A stretch of DNA of 64,000 nt from Streptococcus mitis (GCF_013305725.1 NZ_CP047883.1:661001-725000), one strand, 5' to 3'. Shown: positions 48,385-56,824, counted from the first letter of the stretch. Notes: generated by a model from the sequence alone, not told the origin. Program-made: numbers and translations.

Positions 48385-49451
48385 AAAAACTCTATTCATT
48401 TTTAGCAGGAATTGTAGCCATTATCCTCGTCTTGTGGGGAATTGCGACGCATTTAGATAGTAAAATCAATAGCCGAGATAGTCAAAAACTGGTTATCTAC
48501 AACTGGGGGGACTATATAGATCCTGAACTCTTGACTCAGTTCACAGAAGAAACAGGAATCCAAGTCCAGTACGAGACTTTTGACTCCAATGAAGCCATGT
48601 ATACCAAGATCAAGCAGGGTGGAACGACCTACGATATTGCCATTCCTAGTGAATACATGATTAACAAGATGAAGGACGAAGACCTCTTGGTACCGCTTGA
48701 TTATTCAAAACTTGAAGGTCTTGAAAATATCGGACCAGAGTTTCTCAACCAGTCCTTTGACCCAGGCAATAAATTCTCTATCCCTTACTTCTGGGGAACC
48801 TTAGGAATTGTCTACAATGAAACCATGGTAGATGAGGCTCCTGAGCATTGGGACGACCTCTGGAAACCAGAGTATAAGAACTCTATCATGCTCTTTGATG
48901 GGGCGCGTGAGGTATTGGGACTGGGTCTCAACTCCCTCGGCTACAGCCTCAACTCCAAGGATACCCAGCAGTTGGAAGAAACAGTGGACAAGCTCTATAA
49001 ATTGACTCCAAATATCAAGGCCATCGTTGCCGACGAGATGAAGGGTTACATGATTCAGAATAACGCTGCTATCGGAGTGACCTTCTCTGGTGAAGCCAGC
49101 CAAATGCTAGAAAAAAATGAAAACCTACGCTATGTGGTACCGACTGAGGCCAGCAACCTTTGGTTTGACAATATGGTCATTCCAAAAACCGTGAAAAACC
49201 AAGATGCCGCCTATGCCTTTATCAATTTTATGTTGAAACCTGAAAATGCTCTCAAAAATGCAGAGTATGTCGGCTATTCAACTCCAAACCTACCAGCTAA
49301 GGAACTGCTCCCAGAGGAGAAAAAAGAAGACAAGGCCTTCTATCCAGATGCTGAAACCATGAAACACCTAGAAGTTTACGAGAAATTTAACCATAAATGG
49401 ACAGGCAAATACAGCGACCTCTTCCTACAGTTTAAAATGTATCGGAAGTAG
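48381..49451 (+). CDS. potD: spermidine/putrescine-binding protein PotD
   Basis: 356 residues. Binding-protein features are LVIYNWGDYIDPELL near residue 37, FDSNEAMYTKIKQGGTTYDIAIPSEYM, IPYFWGTLGIVYNE and LWFDNMVIPKTVKN, all of the PotD/PotF family. The N-terminus is a hydrophobic helix (residues about 4-26) without a lipobox Cys, so it is anchored by the uncleaved helix or released, not lipid-modified. Last gene of the pot operon. Confidence 0.95.
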   Translation: MKKLYSFLAGIVAIILVLWGIATHLDSKINSRDSQKLVIYNWGDYIDPELLTQFTEETGIQVQYETFDSNEAMYTKIKQGGTTYDIAIPSEYMINKMKDEDLLVPLDYSKLEGLENIGPEFLNQSFDPGNKFSIPYFWGTLGIVYNETMVDEAPEHWDDLWKPEYKNSIMLFDGAREVLGLGLNSLGYSLNSKDTQQLEETVDKLYKLTPNIKAIVADEMKGYMIQNNAAIGVTFSGEASQMLEKNENLRYVVPTEASNLWFDNMVIPKTVKNQDAAYAFINFMLKPENALKNAEYVGYSTPNLPAKELLPEEKKEDKAFYPDAETMKHLEVYEKFNHKWTGKYSDLFLQFKMYRK

Positions 49452-49466
49452 GAGCTAAACGGATGA

Positions 49467-49497
49467 AAACGAATCAGTCAGCTGGTTCGTTTTTTAG
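49467..49497 (+). terminator. terminator of the pot operon
   Basis: AACGAATCAG pairs with CTGGTTCGTT (one G-U) around TCAG, followed by TTTTT. It separates the pot genes from the accessory methyltransferase operon. Confidence 0.8.
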
Positions 49498-49512
49498 AAA
49501 AAATAGAAATCA

Positions 49513-49521
49513 TGGTATAAT
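49513..49521 (+). promoter_or_regulatory. extended -10 promoter of the methyltransferase-helicase-nuclease operon
   Basis: TGG followed by TATAAT (49516-49521). No good -35, as is common with extended -10 sites in this group. It predicts RNA start near 49528, about 60 bases before the leader ORF. Confidence 0.6.
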
Positions 49522-49590
49522 AGTTTTAGGGTGAGAGTTATTAGTATTGTTTACAGCATCTCTGAAAATTTAATTCCAAAGGAGTTCAAA

Positions 49591-49722
49591 ATGAGTCAGA
49601 CTACGCAAATGCATATATATATATATATATATAACCTAATAAAAAAATGCAAAAAATATAGATTGAAACCTACTGAAAATCCAGTAGGCTTTTTGCGTTT
49701 CTTGGAGGTATCTAATGGCTAA
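49591..49722 (+). CDS. leader peptide with (AT)10 tract, before the methyltransferase
   Basis: 43 codons from the ATG at 49591, with AAAGGAG seven bases upstream. It opens MSQTTQMH, then alternating Ile-Tyr residues encoded by the AT microsatellite, a basic stretch (NLIKKCKKYRLK) and PTENPVGFLRFLEVSNG. The last codons pass through a terminator-like hairpin, and the TAA (49720-49722) overlaps the methyltransferase ATG at 49715. I find no similarity to a known protein from memory. Layout suggests a regulatory leader, not a functional protein. Confidence 0.5.
   Translation: MSQTTQMHIYIYIYNLIKKCKKYRLKPTENPVGFLRFLEVSNG
49613..49632 (+). repeat. (AT)10 dinucleotide microsatellite
   Basis: Ten perfect AT units inside the leader ORF. 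Shortening by one unit makes the codons after the tract end at TAA at once. Lengthening by one unit gives TAA three codons later at most. Only changes by three units keep the leader open. Confidence 0.95.
49649..49699 (+). terminator. terminator-like attenuator hairpin inside the leader ORF
   Basis: CCTACTG (49669-49675) pairs with CAGTAGG (49682-49688) and is followed by CTTTTTGCGTTT. An outer pairing, GCAAAAA (49649-49655) with TTTTTGC (49690-49696), can extend the stem or compete with the T-tract. Located 16 bases before the methyltransferase ribosome site. Confidence 0.5.
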
Positions 49723-52507
49723 AAAGTTATTAAATATCACTGAGATTGAGGATAGAACCAAGGTTTTAGTAGAGAATCTTAATAAATCGACATTCATTAT
49801 TGATTTTGTTTCATTGTTTGACATTACTAAAACGACCATAACAAGAGCAAGTAAAGTGGCATCTGATGATTTTATAATAAAAAACAGATTGTATTTTCGT
49901 AAAGTTGAAAATCAGCCATTACTTGCTCTGACTGAGATTGATAAAGAGTTGGATGGTCAGGTTCGTAAATCTCGATTTATTATTACAACAGATTTTCAAG
50001 AATTATATGCAAAGGATACACAGACAGGACTGACTCTAGCAATTTCTTTTAATGATTTACCAGCCCATTGTGATTTCTTCTTACCTTGGAATGGTATTGA
50101 AAAGATTGATTATGATAAGGAAAACCCTGCTGATGTAAAAGCGGCAGAGCGTTTCACCAAACTTTATGATGAACTAATTTCTATCAATCCTGAACTTGCC
50201 ATTACTGAAACTGACGGTAAATCATTTAATCTATTTTTGATTCGTGTTCTTTTTCTACTATTTGCAGAAGATACAAATATCATCTCCAAGGGAGCTTTCA
50301 CAAATGTTATTAAGATGAGGACATCTGAAGATGGTTCTGACTTGAATGAGTGTGTTAGAAAACTATTTACTGTTTTAGATATGCCTGAATTTAGTCGTCA
50401 GGATTTGGAGTCGTGGTTATCAGATTTTCCCTATGTAAATGGTAAGCTTTTTTCAGAGCCACATCATGACCTTATTTTCAATAAAAGAACTCGTCAATTA
50501 CTCATTGAAGCAGGGGAATTGCTAAACTGGAATGAAATCAATCCAGATATTTTGGGCTCCATGATTCAAACCGTGGCAAATGCAGAAGCAAGATCAACAT
50601 CGGGTATGCACTATACTAGCGTGCCCAATATTATGAAGGTCATCAAACCACTGTTTTTAGATAATTTACGAGCAGCATTTACGGAATTAGAAGAACGAGC
50701 TGACTACTATATAGGAGGTGGTGACTTTAGCGAGGAACATCGTCGCAAGGAATTGCGACAAATCTTACCTAAGTTAGAAGAGTTGCTCACTCGTATGGCC
50801 TCTATCAAGTTTTTAGACCCTGCTTGTGGTTCTGGAAATTTCCTCATCATTACTTATAAAGAACTTCGTCGTTTAGAAATTAATATCTTAATCAAACAGC
50901 GTGAAATTCGTGAATCCTTAAATGAAAAAGCTGTTTATCAAGGAGAATTGATTGCTGATGCATCTAAGATTTCTCTATCCCAATTTTCAGGAATTGAATT
51001 GGATGATTTCGCTCATGAAGTAGCAAGGTTATCCTTGTATATAGCGGAACACCAGATGAATGTGGAGATGGAAGAAGCACTTGCTGATGTCCATCCAAGG
51101 CTACTCCCCTTAAGAGAAGCTGGGAATATCGTTTGTGGGAATGCCCTAAGAATTGACTGGACAACTGTTTTGAATGCTAAGGCAGATGATGAAGTTTATA
51201 TATTTGGGAATCCGCCGTATATAGGCTCTAAAAAAATGACCTTGGAACAAAAGAAGGAACTAGAAAATGTGATTTGTTCAGAAATTTCTTCTAAAAAATT
51301 AGATTATATTTCGGGATGGTTTTATAAGGCAACTCACCTTATTTATGGTAAAAATGCTCAATATGCTTTTGTAACAACAAATTCAATAAATCAAGGTGAG
51401 CAAGTTTCAATTTTGTGGAGTGTTCTTCTACAATATGGCCAAATTTCCTTTGCATATCAATCGTTTAAATGGAATAATAGCGCGGCCCATAATGCAGGGG
51501 TTACAGTTACTATCATTGGATTTTCAAATAAAAATGATAAGAAAAGAATTATATATAGTGATAAGGGAGAGAGTTATGGAAAGAATATAAATCCCTATCT
51601 AGCTTTTGCAGATGATATTATTGTATCTAATCACAATGATTCAGAGAAGTTAAATAATTTTCCAAAAATAGTCTTTGGGAATATGCCAAGAAGTAAATAT
51701 CTAATACTGACAAATGATGATAAAAATCAATTAGTTCAAAGATATCCTGAAACTGAAGTGTATTTTAAAAAGTATATTGGAGCAGATGAGTATATCAATG
51801 GAAATTTTAGATATACTATTTGGATTGATCAAGATGAATATACTAAATTAGATAAGATCCAGGAATTCCATCAATTATTTGAAAATGTAAGGCAAGAACG
51901 CCTGAATTCTAAGGCTGCTGGAACAAGAGAAACTGCATCCACACCATGGAAATTTGTTCAACGTGGTGAATGGGATGATATGTTTTCTAAGGGGAAAATA
52001 GAAGGGAAGTTTCAACTGTTAGTTCCTGCTGTTACTTCAGAAGATAGAGATTATATACCAATGGGATTTGTGGGAGACGATACAATTATTTCAAATCGTT
52101 GCTATATTGTGTATGATACTCCAATTTGGCTACTTGGATGTCTTGTTTCTAAAATGCATATAAAATGGTTTCAAGCGATCGGTGGGAAATTAGAAACTCG
52201 ATATAGTTATTCAGCTGGACTGGTTTATAATACATTCCCAATCCCAGAACTTTCAGATAGTCGGAAAAATATGCTTGAAGAAGCTGTTTTTGAAATGCTA
52301 GATGTTCGAGAAGAAGAAGGTGGAACCTTGGCTGAATTGTACGGTGGAGCCAATAAACCGATGAACGAACGTCTTCGTCAAGCACATGAAAAAATTGATG
52401 GTATCGTAGAACGTGCCTACCAGCAAAAGCCTTTTGAATCAGATGAAGAAAGGCTCAGTGTCTTATTGAACCTGTATAAAGAAATGACAGAAAAGGAAGC
52501 GAAATGA
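49715..52507 (+). CDS. N6-adenine DNA methyltransferase, MmeI/YeeA-like
   Basis: 930 residues after ribosome site GGAGG. Residues about 1-330 form an N-terminal region with KSRFIITTDFQELYAKD and FNDLPAHCDFFLPW, resembling the start of MmeI-type enzymes. I see no D-x(9)-ExK nuclease motif there. SAM motif I is DPACGSGNF (368-376) and the catalytic motif NPPY is at 499-502. Residues about 520-800 are a less conserved block, the likely target-recognition domain (more AT-rich codons), followed by a C-terminal helical region. The architecture recalls Bacillus YeeA, whose partners YeeB and YeeC match the next two genes. It should methylate adenine in a specific site, protecting self DNA. It ends in an ATGA overlap with the helicase gene. 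Confidence 0.85.
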   Translation: MAKKLLNITEIEDRTKVLVENLNKSTFIIDFVSLFDITKTTITRASKVASDDFIIKNRLYFRKVENQPLLALTEIDKELDGQVRKSRFIITTDFQELYAKDTQTGLTLAISFNDLPAHCDFFLPWNGIEKIDYDKENPADVKAAERFTKLYDELISINPELAITETDGKSFNLFLIRVLFLLFAEDTNIISKGAFTNVIKMRTSEDGSDLNECVRKLFTVLDMPEFSRQDLESWLSDFPYVNGKLFSEPHHDLIFNKRTRQLLIEAGELLNWNEINPDILGSMIQTVANAEARSTSGMHYTSVPNIMKVIKPLFLDNLRAAFTELEERADYYIGGGDFSEEHRRKELRQILPKLEELLTRMASIKFLDPACGSGNFLIITYKELRRLEINILIKQREIRESLNEKAVYQGELIADASKISLSQFSGIELDDFAHEVARLSLYIAEHQMNVEMEEALADVHPRLLPLREAGNIVCGNALRIDWTTVLNAKADDEVYIFGNPPYIGSKKMTLEQKKELENVICSEISSKKLDYISGWFYKATHLIYGKNAQYAFVTTNSINQGEQVSILWSVLLQYGQISFAYQSFKWNNSAAHNAGVTVTIIGFSNKNDKKRIIYSDKGESYGKNINPYLAFADDIIVSNHNDSEKLNNFPKIVFGNMPRSKYLILTNDDKNQLVQRYPETEVYFKKYIGADEYINGNFRYTIWIDQDEYTKLDKIQEFHQLFENVRQERLNSKAAGTRETASTPWKFVQRGEWDDMFSKGKIEGKFQLLVPAVTSEDRDYIPMGFVGDDTIISNRCYIVYDTPIWLLGCLVSKMHIKWFQAIGGKLETRYSYSAGLVYNTFPIPELSDSRKNMLEEAVFEMLDVREEEGGTLAELYGGANKPMNERLRQAHEKIDGIVERAYQQKPFESDEERLSVLLNLYKEMTEKEAK

Positions 52508-54435
52508 CCTCAAATATATTTGAAATTAATTACAATGGTACAGGTGCTAGTCAATCAAATAATGCACTTGGTATGCGTGAAATGCAGGAGCGGGTATATG
52601 CTAAGAGAACTTCTCAACACTTATTGATTAAGGCGCCTCCTGCATCTGGTAAGTCGAGAGCTTTGATGTTTATTGCTCTTGATAAATTACATGCTCAAGG
52701 TCTGAAAAAAGCTATTATAGCTGTTCCAGAAAGATCTATTGGAAAATCGTTTCGTTCAACAAAATTGACAGATTATGGTTTTTACTGGGATTGGGAAGTT
52801 CTTCCCAAAAATAATTTGACTGAACAAGGGAGCAGTAAAAGTAAGGTAAAACAGTTTGTAGACTTTATGCATTCAGAGTCTCCTGATGATAGAGCTTTAA
52901 TCTGTACGCATGCCACCTTGCGTTTTGCCTTTGAACAGCTAGCTGATAGTGATTTTAATGATGTTCTTCTAGCTATCGATGAATTTCATCATGTATCTCA
53001 AGATGATAATTCAGTTTTAGGAAATGCCTTAAGAAACATATTAGCCAATTCAACAGCCCATGTAGTAGCTATGACAGGGTCTTATTTCCGTGGAGATTCT
53101 GTACCCATTTTGGCACCTGAAGATGAGCAAAAATTTGATAAGGTATCCTATACTTATTATGAACAGTTGGAGGGGTACAAATATCTGAAAAGTTTTGCCA
53201 TGGGTTATAACTTTTATCGTGGTCGTTACACAGATGCCTTGCACGAAGTACTGGACACGAGTAAGAAAACTATCATTCATATTCCCAATGTAAACTCAGG
53301 TGAATCAACCAAGGATAAGTATGATGAAGTTGACCGAATTTTAGATGAACTAGGGCAAGCAGTTCCAGATCCTAAGACTGGATTATGGTTAGTTACTGAG
53401 GAAACAGGTCGTGTATTGAAAGTTGCAGACCTTGTCATAGAAGAAGGACGTGAAAAAGTACAGGATTACCTAAACAAAATGACCAGTTTAGATGATCTCG
53501 ATATCATTATCGCACTTGGTATGGCTAAAGAAGGTTTTGACTGGCCTTATGCTGAGTATGCTTTGACGATTGGCTATCGTCAGTCGCTAACAGAAATTGT
53601 TCAGATTATAGGTCGAGTAACACGCGATAGTTCCAATAAGTCACACGCTCAATTTACCAATCTCATTTCTCAACCAGATGCTCAAGATGATGAAGTTTTC
53701 TTTGCTGTGAATAATGTTATGAAGGCCATTACAGCTAGTCTATTGATGGAGTCTGTTTTAGCGCCAAATTTCAAGTTCAAACGAAAAGACCGAGAAGACC
53801 AGAAATCTTCTGGTGCCGAAATATTCGTTAAAGGCTTAAAAGAGCCTAGTACACAGAGAACAAAGGATATCATAGAAAATGATTTGAATGACTTACGTGC
53901 TAGTATATTGCAAGAACCGCGTATCCAAACTGCAATTGCTGCGGGAACGGATGCAGAAGTCATTAATAAGCAGATGATTCCAGCCATCATTAAACAAATC
54001 TATCCTGACTTAAGTGGGGCTGAAGTTGAAGAAGTTCGTCAACAGTTTATTAGTCAATCGGTAGTTCAATCAGCTGAACGGAAAGAGGGAGTAGGGCAAA
54101 CAGACTTTCTAAAAATGGCAGATAAATTTGTGAATATTGATGAGTTATCTATTGATTTAATTGATCAGATTAATCCTTTCCAGAGAGCTTACGAAGTTAT
54201 ATCACGTGAAATTGATGCTCCGACTCTGCGTCTAATACAAGACTATATGGATGGTCAGAAGATGGAGTTTTCTGAAGAAGAACTGTTAATTCTTTATCCT
54301 CAAATTAAGCAATTTTTAAATGAAAATGGTCGTCATCCAGATAAATCAAGTCACGATAAGTACGAACAGAGACTTGCGTATGCTTTGTTACAATTGTCTC
54401 AGATGAAGCTGAAGATGGAGAGCGGTAATGAATGA
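52504..54435 (+). CDS. SF2 helicase of the methyltransferase operon, YeeB-like
   Basis: 643 residues. Motif I is APPASGKS (44-51, Lys50), with a Gln at 28 upstream that may act as Q-motif. Motif II is DEFH (159-162), motif III TGS (191-193, where many helicases have SAT). ALGMAKEGFDWP is motif V and QIIGRVTRD (367-375) motif VI. The C-terminal 250 residues are helical and of unknown fold. DExH proteins of this type move on DNA in restriction and defence systems. Four-base overlap upstream and 8-base overlap downstream make a fixed three-gene unit. ATP-driven search or translocation is inferred. Confidence 0.88.
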   Translation: MTSNIFEINYNGTGASQSNNALGMREMQERVYAKRTSQHLLIKAPPASGKSRALMFIALDKLHAQGLKKAIIAVPERSIGKSFRSTKLTDYGFYWDWEVLPKNNLTEQGSSKSKVKQFVDFMHSESPDDRALICTHATLRFAFEQLADSDFNDVLLAIDEFHHVSQDDNSVLGNALRNILANSTAHVVAMTGSYFRGDSVPILAPEDEQKFDKVSYTYYEQLEGYKYLKSFAMGYNFYRGRYTDALHEVLDTSKKTIIHIPNVNSGESTKDKYDEVDRILDELGQAVPDPKTGLWLVTEETGRVLKVADLVIEEGREKVQDYLNKMTSLDDLDIIIALGMAKEGFDWPYAEYALTIGYRQSLTEIVQIIGRVTRDSSNKSHAQFTNLISQPDAQDDEVFFAVNNVMKAITASLLMESVLAPNFKFKRKDREDQKSSGAEIFVKGLKEPSTQRTKDIIENDLNDLRASILQEPRIQTAIAAGTDAEVINKQMIPAIIKQIYPDLSGAEVEEVRQQFISQSVVQSAERKEGVGQTDFLKMADKFVNIDELSIDLIDQINPFQRAYEVISREIDAPTLRLIQDYMDGQKMEFSEEELLILYPQIKQFLNENGRHPDKSSHDKYEQRLAYALLQLSQMKLKMESGNE

Positions 54436-55573
54436 TTTCAAAAACTTAAATGACATTTTTAATGATTCTGATTTTGAACATTTAATAGCTCCTTTAAAAC
54501 CTATGAAAAAAATAGTTATAGATCACGAAGTGGAGAAATTTTTAGAAATCATAGATTGGGTGAGAGAAAATAATGGGCAAGAGCCACAAAAGTCTAGAAA
54601 TATTAAAGAACGCAGTTTATTTTCTCGATTGAATGGTATTAGAAAATCTCCTGATAGCATCCGAAAGTTAGAACCTTATGATGAATTTGGGCTACTAAAA
54701 ATAGATATAGTTGAGTCCGAGCCCCCTATTTCAAGTCCTGCTAGTTTAACAGATATTTTATCAGATGAATTGTTTGAGTCAGTGAATAGTGCTGAGAAAT
54801 CTTTATTTGATGTCTCACGTTATAAACGAACGATTCAAGCGCGGGATAAAACACGAACACGTAAACGGATGGGAAATTTTGAAGATTATCAGGGATTATT
54901 TACTCGTGTTCATGATGAAATTAGTGAAGGTCGTCGTCAAGTCAGAAAGTCTGATGTGATAAAAGAAAAAGAAATTAAACCTGATATGTTCTATGTGGAT
55001 AATGGAGTAATGGTTTATGTTGTTTCTAAAGGAGAAGACTTCACTGATAAGAATGGTTATACTAATGCTGAACTTCATCTCGTATATGAAAATGGTACAG
55101 AAAATAAGAAGGCCTTACTCCGCTCTTTTGTATCTAATCTGCACGATAGAACGCGCCATGGACGAATGGTAACAGAATTGATAGAAGATGTGATGACTGG
55201 TATCAGTCCAAGCGAACGAATTACAACTGGATATATCTATGTAGTAAAATCCTTGAGTAGCCATCCTCAAATTGCCAACATCCGTAATCTCTATAAAATC
55301 GGTTTTACACAGGATCGAATTGAAAAACGGTTAGCAAATGCAGAAAGAGAAGGAACCTATCTTTATGCTCCTGTCCGTTTAGTAGCTAGTTTTGAGGTTC
55401 AAAATTTCAGCGCTCGAAAATTAGAAACGACTCTTCATCATTATTTTGCAGACAAGCAGTTAGATATGGAATTAATAGCACCAAATGGAGAGAGCTTTGT
55501 CCCTAAAGAATGGTTTCTAGTATCGCTAGATGAGATCCAAGAAGTGATTGAAAAAGTTAGCTTAATGATCTAG
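54428..55573 (+). CDS. GIY-YIG (T5orf172) nuclease of the methyltransferase operon
   Basis: 381 residues. Residues about 265-375 are a T5orf172-type GIY-YIG domain: GYIYVVKS (268-275), YKIGFT (289-294), Arg301 or Arg297 in the next helix, and a catalytic-Glu candidate Glu333 in ARKLETTLHHYF, then EWF near the end. Residues 1-260 show no domain I know; they may bind the helicase or DNA. The start overlaps the helicase gene by 8 bases. It supplies the cutting activity missing from the methyltransferase. The order equals my recollection of Bacillus yeeA-yeeB-yeeC. The alternative is a DNA-binding, catalytically weak T5orf172 protein. Confidence 0.85.
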   Translation: MNDFKNLNDIFNDSDFEHLIAPLKPMKKIVIDHEVEKFLEIIDWVRENNGQEPQKSRNIKERSLFSRLNGIRKSPDSIRKLEPYDEFGLLKIDIVESEPPISSPASLTDILSDELFESVNSAEKSLFDVSRYKRTIQARDKTRTRKRMGNFEDYQGLFTRVHDEISEGRRQVRKSDVIKEKEIKPDMFYVDNGVMVYVVSKGEDFTDKNGYTNAELHLVYENGTENKKALLRSFVSNLHDRTRHGRMVTELIEDVMTGISPSERITTGYIYVVKSLSSHPQIANIRNLYKIGFTQDRIEKRLANAEREGTYLYAPVRLVASFEVQNFSARKLETTLHHYFADKQLDMELIAPNGESFVPKEWFLVSLDEIQEVIEKVSLMI

Positions 55574-55645
55574 TGGGATAAGGGAGTATTTTTCCCCCTT
55601 TGGATTTAAGAAAACACAAAACAGAAAGAAAAGGAATATACTAAC

Positions 55646-55951
55646 ATGGAAAACAATAATACAAATTATAAAATCTTTAAATTCTTGGGAATTGCTGTGG
55701 TGCTGTTTTATGCTTTTATCTTTATTGGTAGTAGTTTTTCTACTGCTGGGGTAAAAGATGCACCACAAATTGAGTATAAAAGCGACTATATGAACCAGAA
55801 AGTGGAACTGAAAGACGCTGAGGTATTGGGCAAGTTTTGGAATGATGAAGGGCACTATCTCGTAGTGTATGACGAAGACACAAAATCCCCAAAATTATTC
55901 AAGATAAGCTACTCTGAGTGGAATCTTATCAGTATAGGGGGTACATACTAA
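55646..55951 (+). CDS. small membrane-anchored protein of unknown function
   Basis: 101 residues behind an AAAGAAAAGGAATA ribosome region. Residues about 11-33 are one membrane helix (FKFLGIAVVLFYAFIFIG); the rest is an outside or cytoplasmic beta-rich domain (MNQKVELKDAEVLGKFW). I recognise no family. It follows the nuclease gene by 73 bases, so it may belong to the accessory insert or to the core locus before alaS. No toxin or immunity motif is seen. Confidence 0.6.
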   Translation: MENNNTNYKIFKFLGIAVVLFYAFIFIGSSFSTAGVKDAPQIEYKSDYMNQKVELKDAEVLGKFWNDEGHYLVVYDEDTKSPKLFKISYSEWNLISIGGTY

Positions 55952-56005
55952 ACAGCGCTGGAGGGCTATGCTAGATAGAAAGGTTTTAGAAATAAATTAA
56001 ATATT

Positions 56006-56040
56006 ACTACTTACATTTCGAAACTAGTAGTTAAATTTTT
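56006..56040 (+). terminator. weak terminator-like hairpin before the T-box
   Basis: ACTACT pairs with AGTAGT around a loop of about 14 bases, followed by TAAATTTTT. In 55952-56089 I see nothing else. Confidence 0.35.
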
Positions 56041-56089
56041 AAAAGGTCTTCACTCCTACCTCACTACTATTAGTTAAGATGATTTCCAG

Positions 56090-56118
56090 TTGACGCAAGC
56101 TTAAAAAAACGATATAAT
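56090..56118 (+). promoter_or_regulatory. promoter of the alaS operon
   Basis: TTGACG (56090-56095), 17 bases, TATAAT (56113-56118). Confidence 0.8.
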
Positions 56119-56125
56119 AAGAAAG

Positions 56126-56302
56126 TTGAGATTTGATTTTCAGTTGTCTTAGTCCAGAGAAATGGCGGTGCTGCGAGCCATCTAAGCTAGAAAGTCATGC
56201 TACTCAATCATACAATTGCATAAGAATAAGAGAATGACAAGTTCATTGAATGAAGGTGGTACCGCGGTTTTTCGCCCTTCGTGATATGAGCTTGTCTTTT
56301 AA
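56126..56302 (+). promoter_or_regulatory. T-box riboswitch (predicted alanine)
   Basis: AATGAAGGTGGTACCGCGG at about 56250-56268 is the T-box core that binds the end of uncharged tRNA. Upstream, 56150-56200 forms stem I. The terminator stem is GACAAGTTCAT (56236-56246) with ATGAGCTTGTC (56286-56296), followed by TTTTAATTTTT. It encloses the T-box, so antiterminator and terminator exclude each other. Alanine is inferred from alaS downstream; GCT triplets occur in stem I, but I do not fix the specifier. Confidence 0.9.
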
Positions 56303-56317
56303 TTTTTGGAGGTGTTG

Positions 56318-56803
56318 ATGAAAACATTTCTTGTCAAACAAAAGTTTCGTCTTGGAGGCGAACGCTTCGCTATCAAGGATGACAGGGGAGAAATCGCCTA
56401 TCAGGTGGAGGGATCATTTTTTAAGATTCCCAAAACTTTTACCATCTATGATGCGGCTGGTGAACAGGTCAGTCAGATTAGTAAAGAAATCTTGACCTTG
56501 CTCCCTCGTTTTGAGATTCAGCTTCAGGATGGCTCGAGTTTTGTCATTCGTAAGAAGTTGACCTTCTGGCGAGATAAGTATGAGTTTGATAATCTAGGTC
56601 TTCGTATCGAGGGCAATATCTGGGATTTGGATTTCAAATTGCTGGATGATCGCGATCAGCTGATTGCGGAAATTAAGAAGGACCTCTTCCATCTGACCTC
56701 TACCTATACCGTAACGGTTCTTGAGGACGCTTATGCAGACCTAGTCATTTCCCTCTGCGTCGCGATTGACTATGTGGAGATGCTGGAAAGCCAATCACAT
56801 TAA
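56318..56803 (+). CDS. LURP-one-related (LOR) family protein
   Basis: 161 residues from the ATG at 56318 after GGAGGTGTTG. The fold signature is a beta-barrel with FLVKQKFRLGGERFAIKDD near the start and GNIWDLDFKLLDDRDQLIAEIKK later, as in LOR/YxjI proteins related to Tubby and scramblases. The function is unknown. It lies between the T-box and alaS, 21 bases before alaS, so it is made when charged alanyl-tRNA is short. Confidence 0.85.
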   Translation: MKTFLVKQKFRLGGERFAIKDDRGEIAYQVEGSFFKIPKTFTIYDAAGEQVSQISKEILTLLPRFEIQLQDGSSFVIRKKLTFWRDKYEFDNLGLRIEGNIWDLDFKLLDDRDQLIAEIKKDLFHLTSTYTVTVLEDAYADLVISLCVAIDYVEMLESQSH

Positions 56804-56824
56804 ACAAGTAAATAAGGAGACAAT

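Noticed and set aside
49531..49590. GTG start extending the leader ORF by 20 codons
   Set aside because: It is within a few bases of the predicted RNA start and has no ribosome site, whereas ATG 49591 has AAAGGAG at good spacing.
49685..49714. Fusion of leader peptide and methyltransferase by an AT-repeat shift
   Set aside because: An extra AT unit would bring the two starts into register, but TAA just after the tract and TAG at 49685-49687 in the methyltransferase frame block any fusion.
49715..55573. BREX, DISARM or type I restriction system
   Set aside because: No PglZ, BrxC, DrmA/DrmB or HsdS-like protein is present; the nuclease is GIY-YIG type.
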